From contig NZ_HG005292.1 in assembly GCF_000455285.1 (NCBI RefSeq), forward strand, positions 67,090 to 101,769: a stretch of 34,680 nucleotides of DNA. The letters run 5' to 3'. The notes beneath the pieces were generated by a model. It did not search any database. It saw only the letters and a program-made list of their open reading frames with translations, and was not told the origin of the DNA. The stretch comes from Candidatus Stoquefichus massiliensis AP9. Lineage in GTDB: Bacteria > Bacillota_I > Bacilli_A > Erysipelotrichales > Coprobacillaceae. The translations under genes and the position numbers were made by a program. Below, in pieces: positions 7,615 to 15,958 of the stretch; the first letter of the stretch is position 1; every line of letters starts with the position of its first letter.

Positions 7615-8449
7615 GTATATCGTCTATAATTTTTCTTGTATTCACAATGCGTTTATGCGTTTCTTCTTTATCATGTCTAGCTATTGCATAATACAATAAA
7701 TCCACTATAATCAAGGAAGATAATCGTGAAGACATAGCTCCAATTCTTAATTCCTTTTCTTCTATTGGAATAGTTATAACCAAATCTACCAATTTACCTA
7801 ATTCATTATATGCAGATTGTGTAATAGCTACAGACTTTAATCCCATTTCCTTAATCCACTTTGCTGCAGTCACAATTTCTTTAGTCTTTCCACTATAACT
7901 GATAAGAATTGCTAGATCTTCTTTTTGCATATTAGGAACAACTGTTAATTGCAGATGTGTATCTGTGTAGTAAACAGATGTTTTACCAATTCTTAAAAGT
8001 TTATGTTGAAAGTCTTCACATACTGTTCCAGAACTCCCAATCCCAAACAAATAAACATTTCTTGCTAAAATGATTTCTTGGGCTACTCGTTCAATAATTA
8101 AGGGATCAAGAATCCCATATGTCTTCTCAATTGTTTGAATATTAGATTGATATGCTTTCTTTAAAAGTTCTTCAATACTTTCATTAGGATCAAGTAAATT
8201 ATCAAACTGCATAGAATCATTAGATAGATCCTTAGCCAATTCTATCTTTAATTGAGGAAATCCTGTAAAACCTACTTTTTTAGAGAAACGAATAATAGCA
8301 GCTGGTGATGTATCTGTCTTTTTAGCCAATGTTTGTGTCGAAGCATTAATCACCTCTGTTTTATGTTCTAATATAAAATCTGCTATTCCTAATTCAGTTT
8401 CAGTCATAATCGGCTTTGCTTCTTGAATTCTAATTATACAGCTCATCAT
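7607..8449 (-). CDS. RpiR-family transcriptional regulator (MurR-like)
   Basis: A 280-residue RpiR-family regulator. An N-terminal winged/HTH_6 domain (about residues 15-90, with TLAKKTDTSPAAIIRFSKKVG as recognition region) is joined to a C-terminal SIS sugar-phosphate-binding domain (about 115-255, YLFGIGSSGTVCEDF and ILISYSGKTKEI). MurR of E. coli belongs to this family, senses MurNAc-6-P and represses murQP. It sits downstream of anmK and convergent with it, so it probably governs the divergent murQ/anmK promoters. AAGGAAGTG precedes two tandem ATG codons; the first (8449) is used here but 8446 is equally possible. Family is certain; target assignment is inference from location. Confidence 0.9.
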   Translation of the reverse strand: MMSCIIRIQEAKPIMTETELGIADFILEHKTEVINASTQTLAKKTDTSPAAIIRFSKKVGFTGFPQLKIELAKDLSNDSMQFDNLLDPNESIEELLKKAYQSNIQTIEKTYGILDPLIIERVAQEIILARNVYLFGIGSSGTVCEDFQHKLLRIGKTSVYYTDTHLQLTVVPNMQKEDLAILISYSGKTKEIVTAAKWIKEMGLKSVAITQSAYNELGKLVDLVITIPIEEKELRIGAMSSRLSSLIIVDLLYYAIARHDKEETHKRIVNTRKIIDDIQR

Positions 8450-8468
8450 ATCACTTCCTTTATGTCTT

Positions 8469-8511
8469 AGTATAACATTTTCTTTTAAAAATAGGTATTC
8501 TTAATTAGAAT
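8469..8511 (-). promoter_or_regulatory. RpiR-gene promoter region with dyad
   Basis: A -10 TATACT (8474-8469) lies upstream of the regulator start. A dyad with perfect 5-bp arms, ATTCT-TAATT-AGAAT (8497-8511), lies at and above the expected -35. The -35 itself is poor. Autoregulation is possible, but the dyad differs from the murQ/anmK motif. Confidence 0.4.
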
Positions 8512-8512
8512 T

Positions 8513-8547
8513 AAAAAGTTTTTATCAATATTTCATGATAAAAACTT
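8513..8547 (-). terminator. Terminator after the VOC gene
   Basis: On the minus strand AAGTTTTTATCA, an 8-base loop, then TGATAAAAACTT and TTTAATT. The stem is 12 bp and A/T-rich, placed just past the stop of the AraC/DUF3795/VOC unit. Confidence 0.65.
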
Positions 8548-8551
8548 TCTC

Positions 8552-9022
8552 TTATTTCTTCATAAATCTTTCAACCATCTTTACAGAAAGCATAGTTTTC
8601 TGAGAAATATCCTCTACCCTCATACCTTCTTTATACAAACGTTGAATTGTTGCACTCAATTTCTCACTTACTTCAATAATATGAAGATCAGGATCATAAA
8701 AACGAATTCCTCTTTGCCCCCAATCATGAGTTATTAATGGATGTACATATACAATATCATTTTTATTTTCAATCTTTTTTAAGAATTCATCAAGATCCTC
8801 TGCTTCAAAATAGATTTCAGCATCATTTCCACCATAAACAATCTCACCACTATCTTTATGAATAAATTCTTTCCAGCTTTCTTTTGTTTGAAAAGAAATT
8901 CCACCTGTCATCACAAAATTAGCACCAAAATCCTGTATCACTCTTAAACCAAAGATTTCCTTATAGAACTCTTTTGTTCTATTAGCATCATCAACAACAT
9001 ATAAACTCCCACAGTATTTCAT
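8552..9022 (-). CDS. VOC/glyoxalase-fold protein
   Basis: About 156 residues. A vicinal-oxygen-chelate fold: MKYCGSLYVVDDANRTKEFY opens the first beta-alpha-beta-beta-beta module, and GQRGIRFYDPDLHIIEVSE ends the second. The tail (about 120-156, VEDISQKTMLSVKMVERFM) resembles a small helix-turn-helix. An upstream in-frame ATG at 9031 abuts the ribosome site GGAAGG, so the ATG at 9022, 9 bases after it, is the better start. The start lies one base past the DUF3795 stop, so translation is coupled. Such proteins are bleomycin/fosfomycin-resistance-like or unknown; substrate cannot be told. Confidence 0.8.
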   Translation of the reverse strand: MKYCGSLYVVDDANRTKEFYKEIFGLRVIQDFGANFVMTGGISFQTKESWKEFIHKDSGEIVYGGNDAEIYFEAEDLDEFLKKIENKNDIVYVHPLITHDWGQRGIRFYDPDLHIIEVSEKLSATIQRLYKEGMRVEDISQKTMLSVKMVERFMKK

Positions 9023-9023
9023 A

Positions 9024-9284
9024 TCATTCATCCTTCCACTTTTGACATTGTTCAATTCTCAAACCCTTATCACCTTGTTTTTCATCATAAGCAAAAGCTT
9101 TTAACTGTTCACAGGGAAATGTTTCACATTGACCACAGTGATCATGACCTTTGCTCTCACATGATTCTTTAATAACACATCGGTCACCCCAAAATGGTTT
9201 ACTTATGTTCATACACCCAGCGCATCCCATAGATTCCCTATATTCACACTCACTACATAAAATTCCACATCTTGACTCAATCAT
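9024..9284 (-). CDS. DUF3795 cysteine-rich small protein
   Basis: A protein of 86 residues with ten Cys, typical of DUF3795: MIESRCGILCSECEYRE, GCAGC, then CESKGHDHCGQCETFPC. The cysteine spacing suggests metal (zinc or Fe-S) binding, though the family function is unknown. A first ATG at 9290 directly abuts AGGAGG; the ATG at 9284, 6 bases from it, is more likely the start. It lies between the AraC gene and the VOC gene in one transcription unit. DUF3795 genes often sit beside AraC and VOC genes in clostridia (general impression, not checked). Confidence 0.8.
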   Translation of the reverse strand: MIESRCGILCSECEYRESMGCAGCMNISKPFWGDRCVIKESCESKGHDHCGQCETFPCEQLKAFAYDEKQGDKGLRIEQCQKWKDE

Positions 9285-9313
9285 ACTCATCCTCCTCTAT
9301 ACATTTATTATAA

Positions 9314-10138
9314 TTAAAATTTATATAATTCATTGTAAAAATCGGACATATTTTTTAGGTAATGTGATGGCGTTGTTTCACAAATTTCTTTAAATACATG
9401 ATTAAAATGTGATTGATCAAAATACTCATAATCATATGTTAAATCTATTAATTTTTTATCTGACATTTCTTGTATAACGCGATTCATATTCACTATCTTT
9501 GTAAATTTTTTTATACTCATTCCTACATATTTATGAAAATATCTGTTTAATTGTCTTTCGCTCATATGAATATTTTCAGTTATTTCTTTCATAGATATCT
9601 CACAAGTCGATAAATGAACTTCTTGTATCCACTTATAAATTGTTTCATTAATTCGATGTTTCTTGATTTCACGGCAAAGAATTCTATCTATATATTCAAC
9701 AATTTCATCAAAAGTATGAAACTCTTTCATTGAATTTTCGATTTCTTGATATAAGGACAAATTTATATCAGATAATTCTATTTTTAAGTCTAGCATTTCA
9801 TTAACTGCGTTACCTAAAACACGATGTAACCCTCCTGGTAAAAACTCTACAAAGAAACGACAAGGAAAAGTATTTAAATCATTAGGTAGAGTCACAACCT
9901 TCGTAGTCGGACCCCAAACTTTAATACTTAACTGATTAAAGAACTTAAAAACAAAACACCCACTCACATCTGGTATAAGATTTAAAACACTTCCTTCTGG
10001 TATTTCAATATCATGATTAGAAAAAGTAATTGTATAATGAGCTACAATATCTTCTAATTCATGTGAAGGAGCTATATACAAATGATTATTTGTCTTTTGG
10101 ATATATTCCCCTGTATAACTTTCTACATTAAAATTCAT
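9314..10138 (-). CDS. AraC-family transcriptional regulator
   Basis: A protein of about 274 residues. A beta-rich N-terminal sensor of about 150 residues is followed by a C-terminal AraC double HTH (about 175-265, with EITENIHMSERQLNRYFHKY and FDQSHFNHVFKE). The second HTH shows the canonical F-x-x-QSHF...F motif. A TTG six codons upstream falls before GTGAGG; the ATG at 10138, 7 bases after that site, is chosen. It heads an apparent unit with DUF3795 and VOC genes and probably controls it. A -10 TATAAT lies just upstream, next to the terminator of the preceding gene. Effector unknown. Confidence 0.88.
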   Translation of the reverse strand: MNFNVESYTGEYIQKTNNHLYIAPSHELEDIVAHYTITFSNHDIEIPEGSVLNLIPDVSGCFVFKFFNQLSIKVWGPTTKVVTLPNDLNTFPCRFFVEFLPGGLHRVLGNAVNEMLDLKIELSDINLSLYQEIENSMKEFHTFDEIVEYIDRILCREIKKHRINETIYKWIQEVHLSTCEISMKEITENIHMSERQLNRYFHKYVGMSIKKFTKIVNMNRVIQEMSDKKLIDLTYDYEYFDQSHFNHVFKEICETTPSHYLKNMSDFYNELYKF

Positions 10139-10187
10139 AACTTTTACCTCACACAATATCTATTATACGAAATTTTAATAAAGAAAA

Positions 10188-10213
10188 GAAGAACCAATCA
10201 ACATTGGTTCTTC
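10188..10213 (-). terminator. Terminator between the Pyr_excise-type gene and araC-type gene
   Basis: A perfect 11-bp stem (GAAGAACCAAT with ATTGGTTCTTC) has a 4-base loop; on the minus strand TTTTCTTTATT follows. It ends the transcript of the gene at 10332-10703. Confidence 0.75.
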
Positions 10214-10331
10214 CTTAGAATACATATTTTAAAGGGAGTTTTTATGAATTCTATTATCTTTACACCTATAATATACCTTGTCAATATGAACGATATATGA
10301 ACATCATTTGTAATTGTTGTGAATTTCACCA

Positions 10332-10703
10332 TCAAATATCGACACCTTTACGATGCAAATTATCAATACACTCTTGTAAATATGTATCATTATGTTCCTG
10401 ATATATAGGTCTATCAATAACAACCATACCCTGATTTAAAAGAAAAGTGTCAAATCCAATCCTTTTTCCTCTATAGCACATATTTTTCCATAGCTCATCC
10501 ACTTGATATCCCCTATTCTCCATTTCATTCATAACCAATAAATGAAATGCATATAAATACTCATATGGATATTCAAACACATAATCAACAACACTATGTC
10601 TTTTATTCCATCCTAACCCTCTCAACGCACAGAGTTCTCTGTGTTGTCCCAATAATTGTTGGGATGGTAATTTTATTATTAAATCCTGATGCCATAATCT
10701 CAT
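10332..10703 (-). CDS. TIGR02328 / Pyr_excise-domain protein
   Basis: A 123-residue protein opening MRLWHQDLIIKLPSQQLLGQ and followed by HRELCALRGLGW. This is the characteristic start of TIGR02328 proteins, which carry a domain related to T4 endonuclease V (pyrimidine-dimer glycosylase, Pyr_excise). The conserved HxE/CALRG segment is present. Enzymatic activity of this short bacterial branch has not been established to my knowledge, so only a possible DNA-repair link can be stated. It is a single gene downstream of the tdk terminator, with GGTGAG close before the ATG. Confidence 0.75.
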   Translation of the reverse strand: MRLWHQDLIIKLPSQQLLGQHRELCALRGLGWNKRHSVVDYVFEYPYEYLYAFHLLVMNEMENRGYQVDELWKNMCYRGKRIGFDTFLLNQGMVVIDRPIYQEHNDTYLQECIDNLHRKGVDI

Positions 10704-10749
10704 ATACTCACCACTTATTATTATGATTTAAATGAAAAAAACTAAACAG

Positions 10750-10788
10750 AAAAAAACGAAAGAGACGCTTTGGGGAGGCATCTCTTTC
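10750..10788 (-). terminator. tdk terminator
   Basis: On the minus strand an 11-bp stem (10778-10788 with 10758-10768, one U-G wobble) has a 9-base loop and is followed by GTTTTTTTC. This is a strong intrinsic terminator downstream of tdk. Confidence 0.8.
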
Positions 10789-10885
10789 TTAGGGATATAT
10801 GATAGATTTGAGGGGAATCAATACTATCGTATTTGTCTTTCGACACATATAATATAAATCAGAAATATGTCTTTATTATGAACTT

Positions 10886-11476
10886 TTAAAATTTATGTGG
10901 CTTATTTAATATTTCATGACAATGTCTACATCTTGGTTCATAATGTTCAACAGCACCTACCAGAACGATTGGATCCTCAAAAGAAGCCGGTTTACCATTA
11001 ACCAATCTTTGTGTACGAGTTGCTGGTGCTCCACATTTCGCACAAACAGCAGTCAATTTTGTCACAAACTCTGCACGTGTTAAAAGTTCTGGCAAAACAC
11101 CAAAAGGCTCACCTCTAAAATCTTTATCAAGTCCTGCAACCATAACACGTAATCCTTTATCAGCTAAATATTCACAAACATCTACAATATCACCATCAAA
11201 AAACTGAACTTCATCAATCGCTACAACATCAGTCTCTGGTTTAATATATCTTAAGATTTCTTTTGAATTCTCTACAACAATACAAGGAACTCTTGTTCCC
11301 GCATGAGAAACAATCTCTGTCTCAGAATAACGATTATCAATTTTTGGTTTAAAAACAATAATATTCTTTTTAGCAAAAGATAGCACATTAATACGTCTAA
11401 TTAACTCTTCTGTCTTTCCCGCAAACATACATCCACAAATAACTTCTAGCCATCCTTCGCGATATTGATTATACAT
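10886..11476 (-). CDS. tdk: Thymidine kinase
   Basis: A protein of about 196 residues, a type II (TK1-like) thymidine kinase that phosphorylates thymidine to dTMP in the salvage pathway. The P-loop is [14 protein letters not shown]. Walker B/catalytic DEVQFF follows. The lasso and zinc ribbon are seen as CAKCGAP...CRHC (four Cys). A GTG six codons upstream coincides with the ribosome site GGAGG; the ATG at 11476 is therefore preferred. Length and motifs are typical and complete. It is a single gene with its own -10 TATAAT and a strong terminator. Confidence 0.97.
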   Translation of the reverse strand: MYNQYREGWLEVICGCMFAGKTEELIRRINVLSFAKKNIIVFKPKIDNRYSETEIVSHAGTRVPCIVVENSKEILRYIKPETDVVAIDEVQFFDGDIVDVCEYLADKGLRVMVAGLDKDFRGEPFGVLPELLTRAEFVTKLTAVCAKCGAPATRTQRLVNGKPASFEDPIVLVGAVEHYEPRCRHCHEILNKPHKF

Positions 11477-11572
11477 AATAGTCTCAACCTCCACAGAATA
11501 TCATTATACTATAAAATAAATCATATTTGTACATATTTCATTCATAATTCAACTTTATAATAGGGACAGGTG

Positions 11573-11965
11573 ATGAAAATGAAATGGCTTAGAAATTTTA
11601 TGTATGGAAGATATGGTGTTGACCAGTTTGGAAACTTTTTATTTGTGACTTATATTATTATGGCAATATTGTCACTCTTTTTCCCTATTCTTAGTTTTAT
11701 ATGTTATGCATTAATTATATACACATTGTTTAGGATGTTATCTAAACAATACTATAAAAGACGTGCAGAAAATGACTGGTACTTACAAAAAACTGAAGGA
11801 ATAAGAAAATTCTTAAAACGACAACAAAACAAATGGAAATATAGAAAAACTCATAAATATTTAAAGTGTCCTCACTGTCATCAATATTTAAGAGTTCCCA
11901 AAGGAAAAGGTGAAATCACAATCACTTGTCCATCTTGCCATCAACAATTTGATAAAACGACTTAA
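11573..11965 (+). CDS. Two-TM membrane protein with C-terminal zinc ribbon
   Basis: About 130 residues. Two hydrophobic segments (about 20-40 and 43-62) are followed by a basic stretch (RQQNKWKYRKTHKY). A zinc ribbon comes last: CPHCHQYLRVPKGKGEITI, then CPSC. The opening FMYGRYGVDQFG is a recurrent N-terminus in Firmicute proteins of this kind. Function is unknown. The start is ambiguous: GTG at 11570 and ATG codons at 11573 and 11579 are all in frame behind GGGACAGG. It has its own terminator overlapping the end. Confidence 0.75.
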   Translation: MKMKWLRNFMYGRYGVDQFGNFLFVTYIIMAILSLFFPILSFICYALIIYTLFRMLSKQYYKRRAENDWYLQKTEGIRKFLKRQQNKWKYRKTHKYLKCPHCHQYLRVPKGKGEITITCPSCHQQFDKTT

Positions 11966-11991
11966 ACGACATCAATCTGATGTCGTTTTTT
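11965..11991 (+). terminator. Bidirectional-looking terminator
   Basis: The 10-bp stem AACGACATCA with TGATGTCGTT is followed by TTTT on the plus strand. The convergent minus-strand gene ends inside the stem (stop at 11972-11974). Confidence 0.75.
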
Positions 11992-12336
11992 CGTCTAATG
12001 GAGCCATTATAACTAATCCATATAATCCATTATATGTATGTTTAAGATCTATGAATATCTGACTTCCAATCATAAATCCATCAATAAAACTTCCATCTAT
12101 CGTGCTTAGCGCAAGAATGTAGAGACTATCACTATCATCACTTATAACAACTCCTCCAATAACAACTTTTCCATTTCCATTGGCCTCTTTTGTCATTTCT
12201 ACTTTTGATAAGATTTCTGTTTTTTGAGTATTTGAATTTTGAGATAATTCTTTGCATATACTTAATCTTATCGTTTCACTCTCCTTCATTAAATATTGGG
12301 AAAATTTGGGATCTGCGAATTCATTTTTTTAGACAT
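11972..12336 (-). pseudogene. Unknown small protein, apparently frameshifted in an A7 run
   Basis: An uninterrupted reading frame from ATG 12289 gives 105 residues, but that ATG has no ribosome site and AAGGAG lies inside the coding sequence. Upstream, ATG 12336 has an excellent site (AGAGAGG, 7 bases away). It starts MSKK and then hits a run of seven A (12324-12330), after which it would end at a 15-codon peptide. Adding one A joins MSKK to NEFADPKFSQYLMKESE and onward into the long frame, giving about 121 residues. The segment between them reads as plausible protein. The C-terminal half includes SDSLYILALSTIDGSFIDGF. No family is recognised. Either a frameshift mutation, a sequencing error or slippage at the A-run is possible. 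Confidence 0.6.
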
Positions 12337-12423
12337 ATTTTGTCCTCTCTTTCTAGATGAGTTTTATACCTCTCTATTTCTTATATACGCAAAATTTTCC
12401 CATTTTTCTTTTTTTATTGAAAA

Positions 12424-12450
12424 AAAGTTAGAATTTTTTATTCTAACTTT
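12424..12450 (-). terminator. Terminator at the end of the ABC locus
   Basis: An 11-bp stem (AAAGTTAGAAT with ATTCTAACTTT) has a 5-base loop and is followed by a T-tract on the minus strand. It overlaps the stop codon of the membrane-anchored protein, so it closes the region 3 operon. Confidence 0.75.
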
Positions 12451-13192
12451 CAAAAACAACTTTTCCTTTCATATGAGCATATTTCTCTAATATCTGACTG
12501 TAGTGATCAAATAACAATTGTTTTGTTTGATCATATACTTGATGATTTATAGGTACCTCTTCAATATCTGAATGACTCGATAAATCAAAAGTGATATCAA
12601 AGAAATCATATTTATCTAAATCATTTAATTTTATCATATCTAAATCTTGATAATCCTTATAATCCTCAACCTTTTTTACATGCAATTCGGATTTAGCAGG
12701 AATAACCCCAAGACAACTATTAATCAAATTAAAGTGTTGATTATCTTCAGGAATAGCTGTTTGTAAAAAGACAATATAATCCTGTTTATCATCCATTGGT
12801 TTTTGCGCCCCAGAAATCATCAAATCTTCCATTTGAATTTCTATAGGTTCATAAATAACAATTTCCTTACTCTTCAAATCTCCTTTAAATGACTCTAGAA
12901 CTTTTACAGTTGAATAAAATGTTCCATATTTTTGTTGACGTTTGACTAAATGTACTCTTGCGATAACTTGGCTTTTTTGTTCAAGTTCTTCTATATTCTC
13001 AATATCTTGATAAATATCAAATTCATTAGCTCTAAATGGTCCAAAATTAAAGAACGTCATTGTAAAACTTACTTTTTTAATATTTTGATATTGTTCTTCA
13101 AAAGTTGTTGATACTGTTCTTGATTTCAGATAGAAACTTCCTGCAACAGTTAGAACAATTGTTAAAACAAAGACTATTATTTTTTTACTCAT
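12443..13192 (-). CDS. Membrane-anchored extracytoplasmic protein of the ABC locus
   Basis: A 249-residue protein with a basic start and one hydrophobic segment (about residues 4-23, KIIVFVLTIVLTVAGSFYL). No clear cleavage site follows, so it is probably anchored with the rest outside. The body is beta-rich and acidic (VIARVHLVKRQQKYGTFYST, DKQDYIVFLQTA) and lacks a recognised domain. It overlaps the ABC ATPase gene by 8 bp and is the last gene before a terminator. It may be an accessory or immunity component of the peptide/ABC system; that is inference from position only. Confidence 0.7.
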   Translation of the reverse strand: MSKKIIVFVLTIVLTVAGSFYLKSRTVSTTFEEQYQNIKKVSFTMTFFNFGPFRANEFDIYQDIENIEELEQKSQVIARVHLVKRQQKYGTFYSTVKVLESFKGDLKSKEIVIYEPIEIQMEDLMISGAQKPMDDKQDYIVFLQTAIPEDNQHFNLINSCLGVIPAKSELHVKKVEDYKDYQDLDMIKLNDLDKYDFFDITFDLSSHSDIEEVPINHQVYDQTKQLLFDHYSQILEKYAHMKGKVVFES

Positions 13193-13844
13193 TCAGCATC
13201 ACCGTCTGATTCTTAAACAAATAGATAACATCGCTCAATTCTTTAATATCTTCTTTTTGATGAGATGAAATAATAATTAATTTTCCTTTCGCTTTTTCTT
13301 CTTTCAAAATATCATATATTAATTGTACACCATCTTCATCTAACCCACCTGTTGGTTCGTCTAGAATAAAAACATCAGGGTTTTCCATAATTGCTTGAGC
13401 AATCCCCAGTCTTTGTCTCATACCTAAAGAATACTCACCTACTTTTTTGACATCACTTGCATTCAGACCTACCTTTTCAATAGCCTTAGCAACTTCCTCT
13501 TTACTTATCTTATGATTCAAATTAGCCAATGTCATTAAATTCTCTTGAGCATCCATTTCATTAAAAAACTCTGGCTTTTCAATAATCACACCTAATGAAT
13601 AAGGAACTCTCTTATGAAAATTAACTTCTTAATCATCACAAATTACTTTTCCATCACTTGCGTAAACAAGACCACATAAGATTCTCATCAACATTGTTTT
13701 CCCACTACCATTTGTTCCTACAAAAGCATAAATATGTCTACTTTCCATCTCCATGTTTACATTTTGTAATATAATTCTATTTTTAATAACTTTAGAAATA
13801 TTTTTAAGTTCAATTTTCATAATGACCTCCTTAATAATATTCAT
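13185..13844 (-). pseudogene. ABC transporter ATP-binding protein interrupted by one in-frame TAA
   Basis: Two half-genes lie in one frame. The first (13844-13629) has Walker A (GTNGSGKTMLMRILCG). The second has the signature region YSLGMRQRLGIAQA, Walker B VFILDEPTGGLDE and the switch His in IIISSHQ. A single TAA (13631-13629) separates them, and the 13 codons between it and the next ATG continue as normal ABC sequence (VPYSLGVIIEKPEF). The full frame of 219 codons is a typical short ABC-2/bacteriocin-type ATPase. As annotated the product is truncated before the signature motif and should be inactive unless the stop is suppressed or is an error. It is coupled upstream to a membrane protein (14-bp overlap) and downstream to the anchored protein. 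Confidence 0.8.
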
Positions 13845-15096
13845 GATGATTCATCAGATAGACTATGATATTATAAATAACAAATATAAAACAAAGATAA
13901 CATAATGTTGTTATAAAGCTATCATCTAACAATAAAAACTGTAATGGTGATATTCTCATAATCCCTACAAATGTTACAACAATAACGTAGACAATAGTCA
14001 TTGAATTAAATATACTTTCAGATCTTGTTATAATATAACCAACAATTAATAAACTTAACAAAACTACAATGTAAAGAAAATATTGGCAAGATACTAATAA
14101 TAATGATAAATCAAAAATCTGATAAAACAAACAATGAAATATAAGTTTACTACAAACAACAATCATTATAAACAAGTATATTTCCTTCATAATTTTATAA
14201 ACCCATTTTCTTTTGCTCTTAATTCTCACTGCATAGAAAGTATAATTTAATCTGTATCTTTCACAAAACATCATAAATCCAATATATAACAACATCATTT
14301 TTGGTATCATCCATAATAAAGTAATAAACAATTCATTACTTTGCATAAAACCAAAATAGTTATTTAATGACAATGATGTATCTACCAATGATTGATTACG
14401 TAGAAATAACTCAGAAACTATTTCTACAAAAACACACCCAACTAACATCACTATTTTTTTGTCTATTCTAATCTTTCTATTTTGTTGGAAGTAGACTTTA
14501 TTAATGACCATACAGCATATAATAACCAATAGATAAGCTATTATCAAAATATAATTTCCATCTAATCCTTCATATGTCAATGCATACGACCCTAAATGTA
14601 AAGAAGTTAAGACAATAATACGATACGCTATTAATAGAATTCCGCATGTTACAAAGGCATAATAATATTGCTTAGTGATTTCTAATATAGTTGTATAAAT
14701 CAATGTATAAGCAAGATACATCAACAATAGAGTCACAATAATAACTGCTAACGAATAAAAACTTTCTAATGTAAATGTATGAAATCCTAAAATAATCGCA
14801 ATAATCAACTGCCATACCAAAAACTCTAATGATTCTAAAATATTTGATTGGAAATGATGACGTCTCACTTCTTGTAAACTGCTATATCTTGTTTGTATAA
14901 ACGTATTATGATAATAGCGATAATGAAAATACATTAACCCAATCATAAACAACATAGGAATATATATAATCTGATTAATAACAGTAAAAGCAAATGGTCC
15001 ATCATCCTCAAAATAAGTCCATCGGATCACCACTGATATAATAAATGTTACGATGTAAACAACACTTTTTATCCTATTATACAATTGACTATTCAT
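13831..15096 (-). CDS. Polytopic membrane protein (ABC permease component, about 12 TM)
   Basis: A 421-residue protein with roughly twelve hydrophobic segments and very few charged stretches. No named motif is recognised. It overlaps the next permease gene by 4 bp and the ABC ATPase by 14 bp, so it is very likely the membrane partner of that ATPase. Length and helix number suggest a large, possibly fused, ABC-2-like export or immunity permease (inference). It appears intact, unlike the ATPase. Confidence 0.7.
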   Translation of the reverse strand: MNSQLYNRIKSVVYIVTFIISVVIRWTYFEDDGPFAFTVINQIIYIPMLFMIGLMYFHYRYYHNTFIQTRYSSLQEVRRHHFQSNILESLEFLVWQLIIAIILGFHTFTLESFYSLAVIIVTLLLMYLAYTLIYTTILEITKQYYYAFVTCGILLIAYRIIVLTSLHLGSYALTYEGLDGNYILIIAYLLVIICCMVINKVYFQQNRKIRIDKKIVMLVGCVFVEIVSELFLRNQSLVDTSLSLNNYFGFMQSNELFITLLWMIPKMMLLYIGFMMFCERYRLNYTFYAVRIKSKRKWVYKIMKEIYLFIMIVVCSKLIFHCLFYQIFDLSLLLVSCQYFLYIVVLLSLLIVGYIITRSESIFNSMTIVYVIVVTFVGIMRISPLQFLLLDDSFITTLCYLCFIFVIYNIIVYLMNHHEYY

Positions 15097-15908
15097 TTTA
15101 ACATAACGTCTTTTCTTACAAATATAATAGAGGCAATGACTGATATCATAAAAAATGCAATAGGATAAAAATATTGAGAATTGATGAGTTCTATTGAAAC
15201 ATATTTATATGGTGAAAGAAGTTCATAGAAAGGAACTATCATGGGATGAACAAAAACTGTTAACATTGACAACATAAACACGCCACCATATATAACAACT
15301 TTAAACTTTGTAAATAATGCAATAATCATTGTTAATTGCGCAACGATTCCCATCATTACTGATGATAATAAAGAATAGAGAACAAGATAAAGCATGGGAT
15401 TTAAAAAATAAAGATTATAATAACGTATTGTTGTTTTTATACCATCAATACTATAACCATAAAACAAAGTAGTAAATTGAATATAATAACTTTGTTCTTC
15501 TCCAAAAATAATATAACCAAATAAAATAGCTGCCACTAAAGTAATCAGCATCATCAAAAAACCTATTATAAATGATGTAATTAGTTTAGAAATAATATAG
15601 ACTTTTTTATTTTGTCTAACAAATATATTAATAAGACTTTTTCTTTCACTTGTCATCATGATTCCTATAGGAATGGCAATAAGCAATGGAAAAACCAGAA
15701 CTAATGATGTATAGCGAAATGGTGAATATTGGCTCATGATCAGATTAGCCATATATGCTGATCCATAGGATTGTAACTGAATATTATTTTTATCATACAA
15801 AGATGAAAAAGTTAACATAAAAATATAAAGGATAAGCATTGAACAGATGATTAAGAAAGGTGTCCTTTTTAGAAACATTGAAAAATCATAGCGTAATTGT
15901 CTAAGCAT
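15093..15908 (-). CDS. ABC-2-like membrane protein, 6 TM
   Basis: A 271-residue integral membrane protein. One N-terminal helix (about 15-35) is followed by an extracellular loop and then five further helices, the usual layout of ABC-2 permeases. The short cytoplasmic segment TSERKSLINIFVRQNKKVYIISKL is also in the expected place. GGAGG lies 8 bases before the ATG. The stop overlaps the following permease start by 4 bp, indicating coupling. It is the first transporter gene after the signal-peptide gene and probably moves or protects against a peptide (inference). Confidence 0.75.
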   Translation of the reverse strand: MLRQLRYDFSMFLKRTPFLIICSMLILYIFMLTFSSLYDKNNIQLQSYGSAYMANLIMSQYSPFRYTSLVLVFPLLIAIPIGIMMTSERKSLINIFVRQNKKVYIISKLITSFIIGFLMMLITLVAAILFGYIIFGEEQSYYIQFTTLFYGYSIDGIKTTIRYYNLYFLNPMLYLVLYSLLSSVMMGIVAQLTMIIALFTKFKVVIYGGVFMLSMLTVFVHPMIVPFYELLSPYKYVSIELINSQYFYPIAFFMISVIASIIFVRKDVMLK

Positions 15909-15922
15909 TTATATAACCTCCA

Positions 15923-15948
15923 ATCCTTTATATAAAGAGAAAAAGGAT
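15923..15948 (-). other. Hairpin between signal-peptide gene and permease
   Basis: A 7-bp stem (ATCCTTT with AAAGGAT) has a 12-base loop and ends directly before the permease ribosome site. It could be an RNA-processing site that sets different levels for the peptide and the transporter. Confidence 0.35.
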
Positions 15949-15958
15949 ACAATTATTT

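Noticed and set aside
10244-10300. Plus-strand 18-codon frame with AAAGGGAG before an ATG
   Set aside because: Too short and without recognisable features; the ribosome-like site may be chance in AT-rich DNA.
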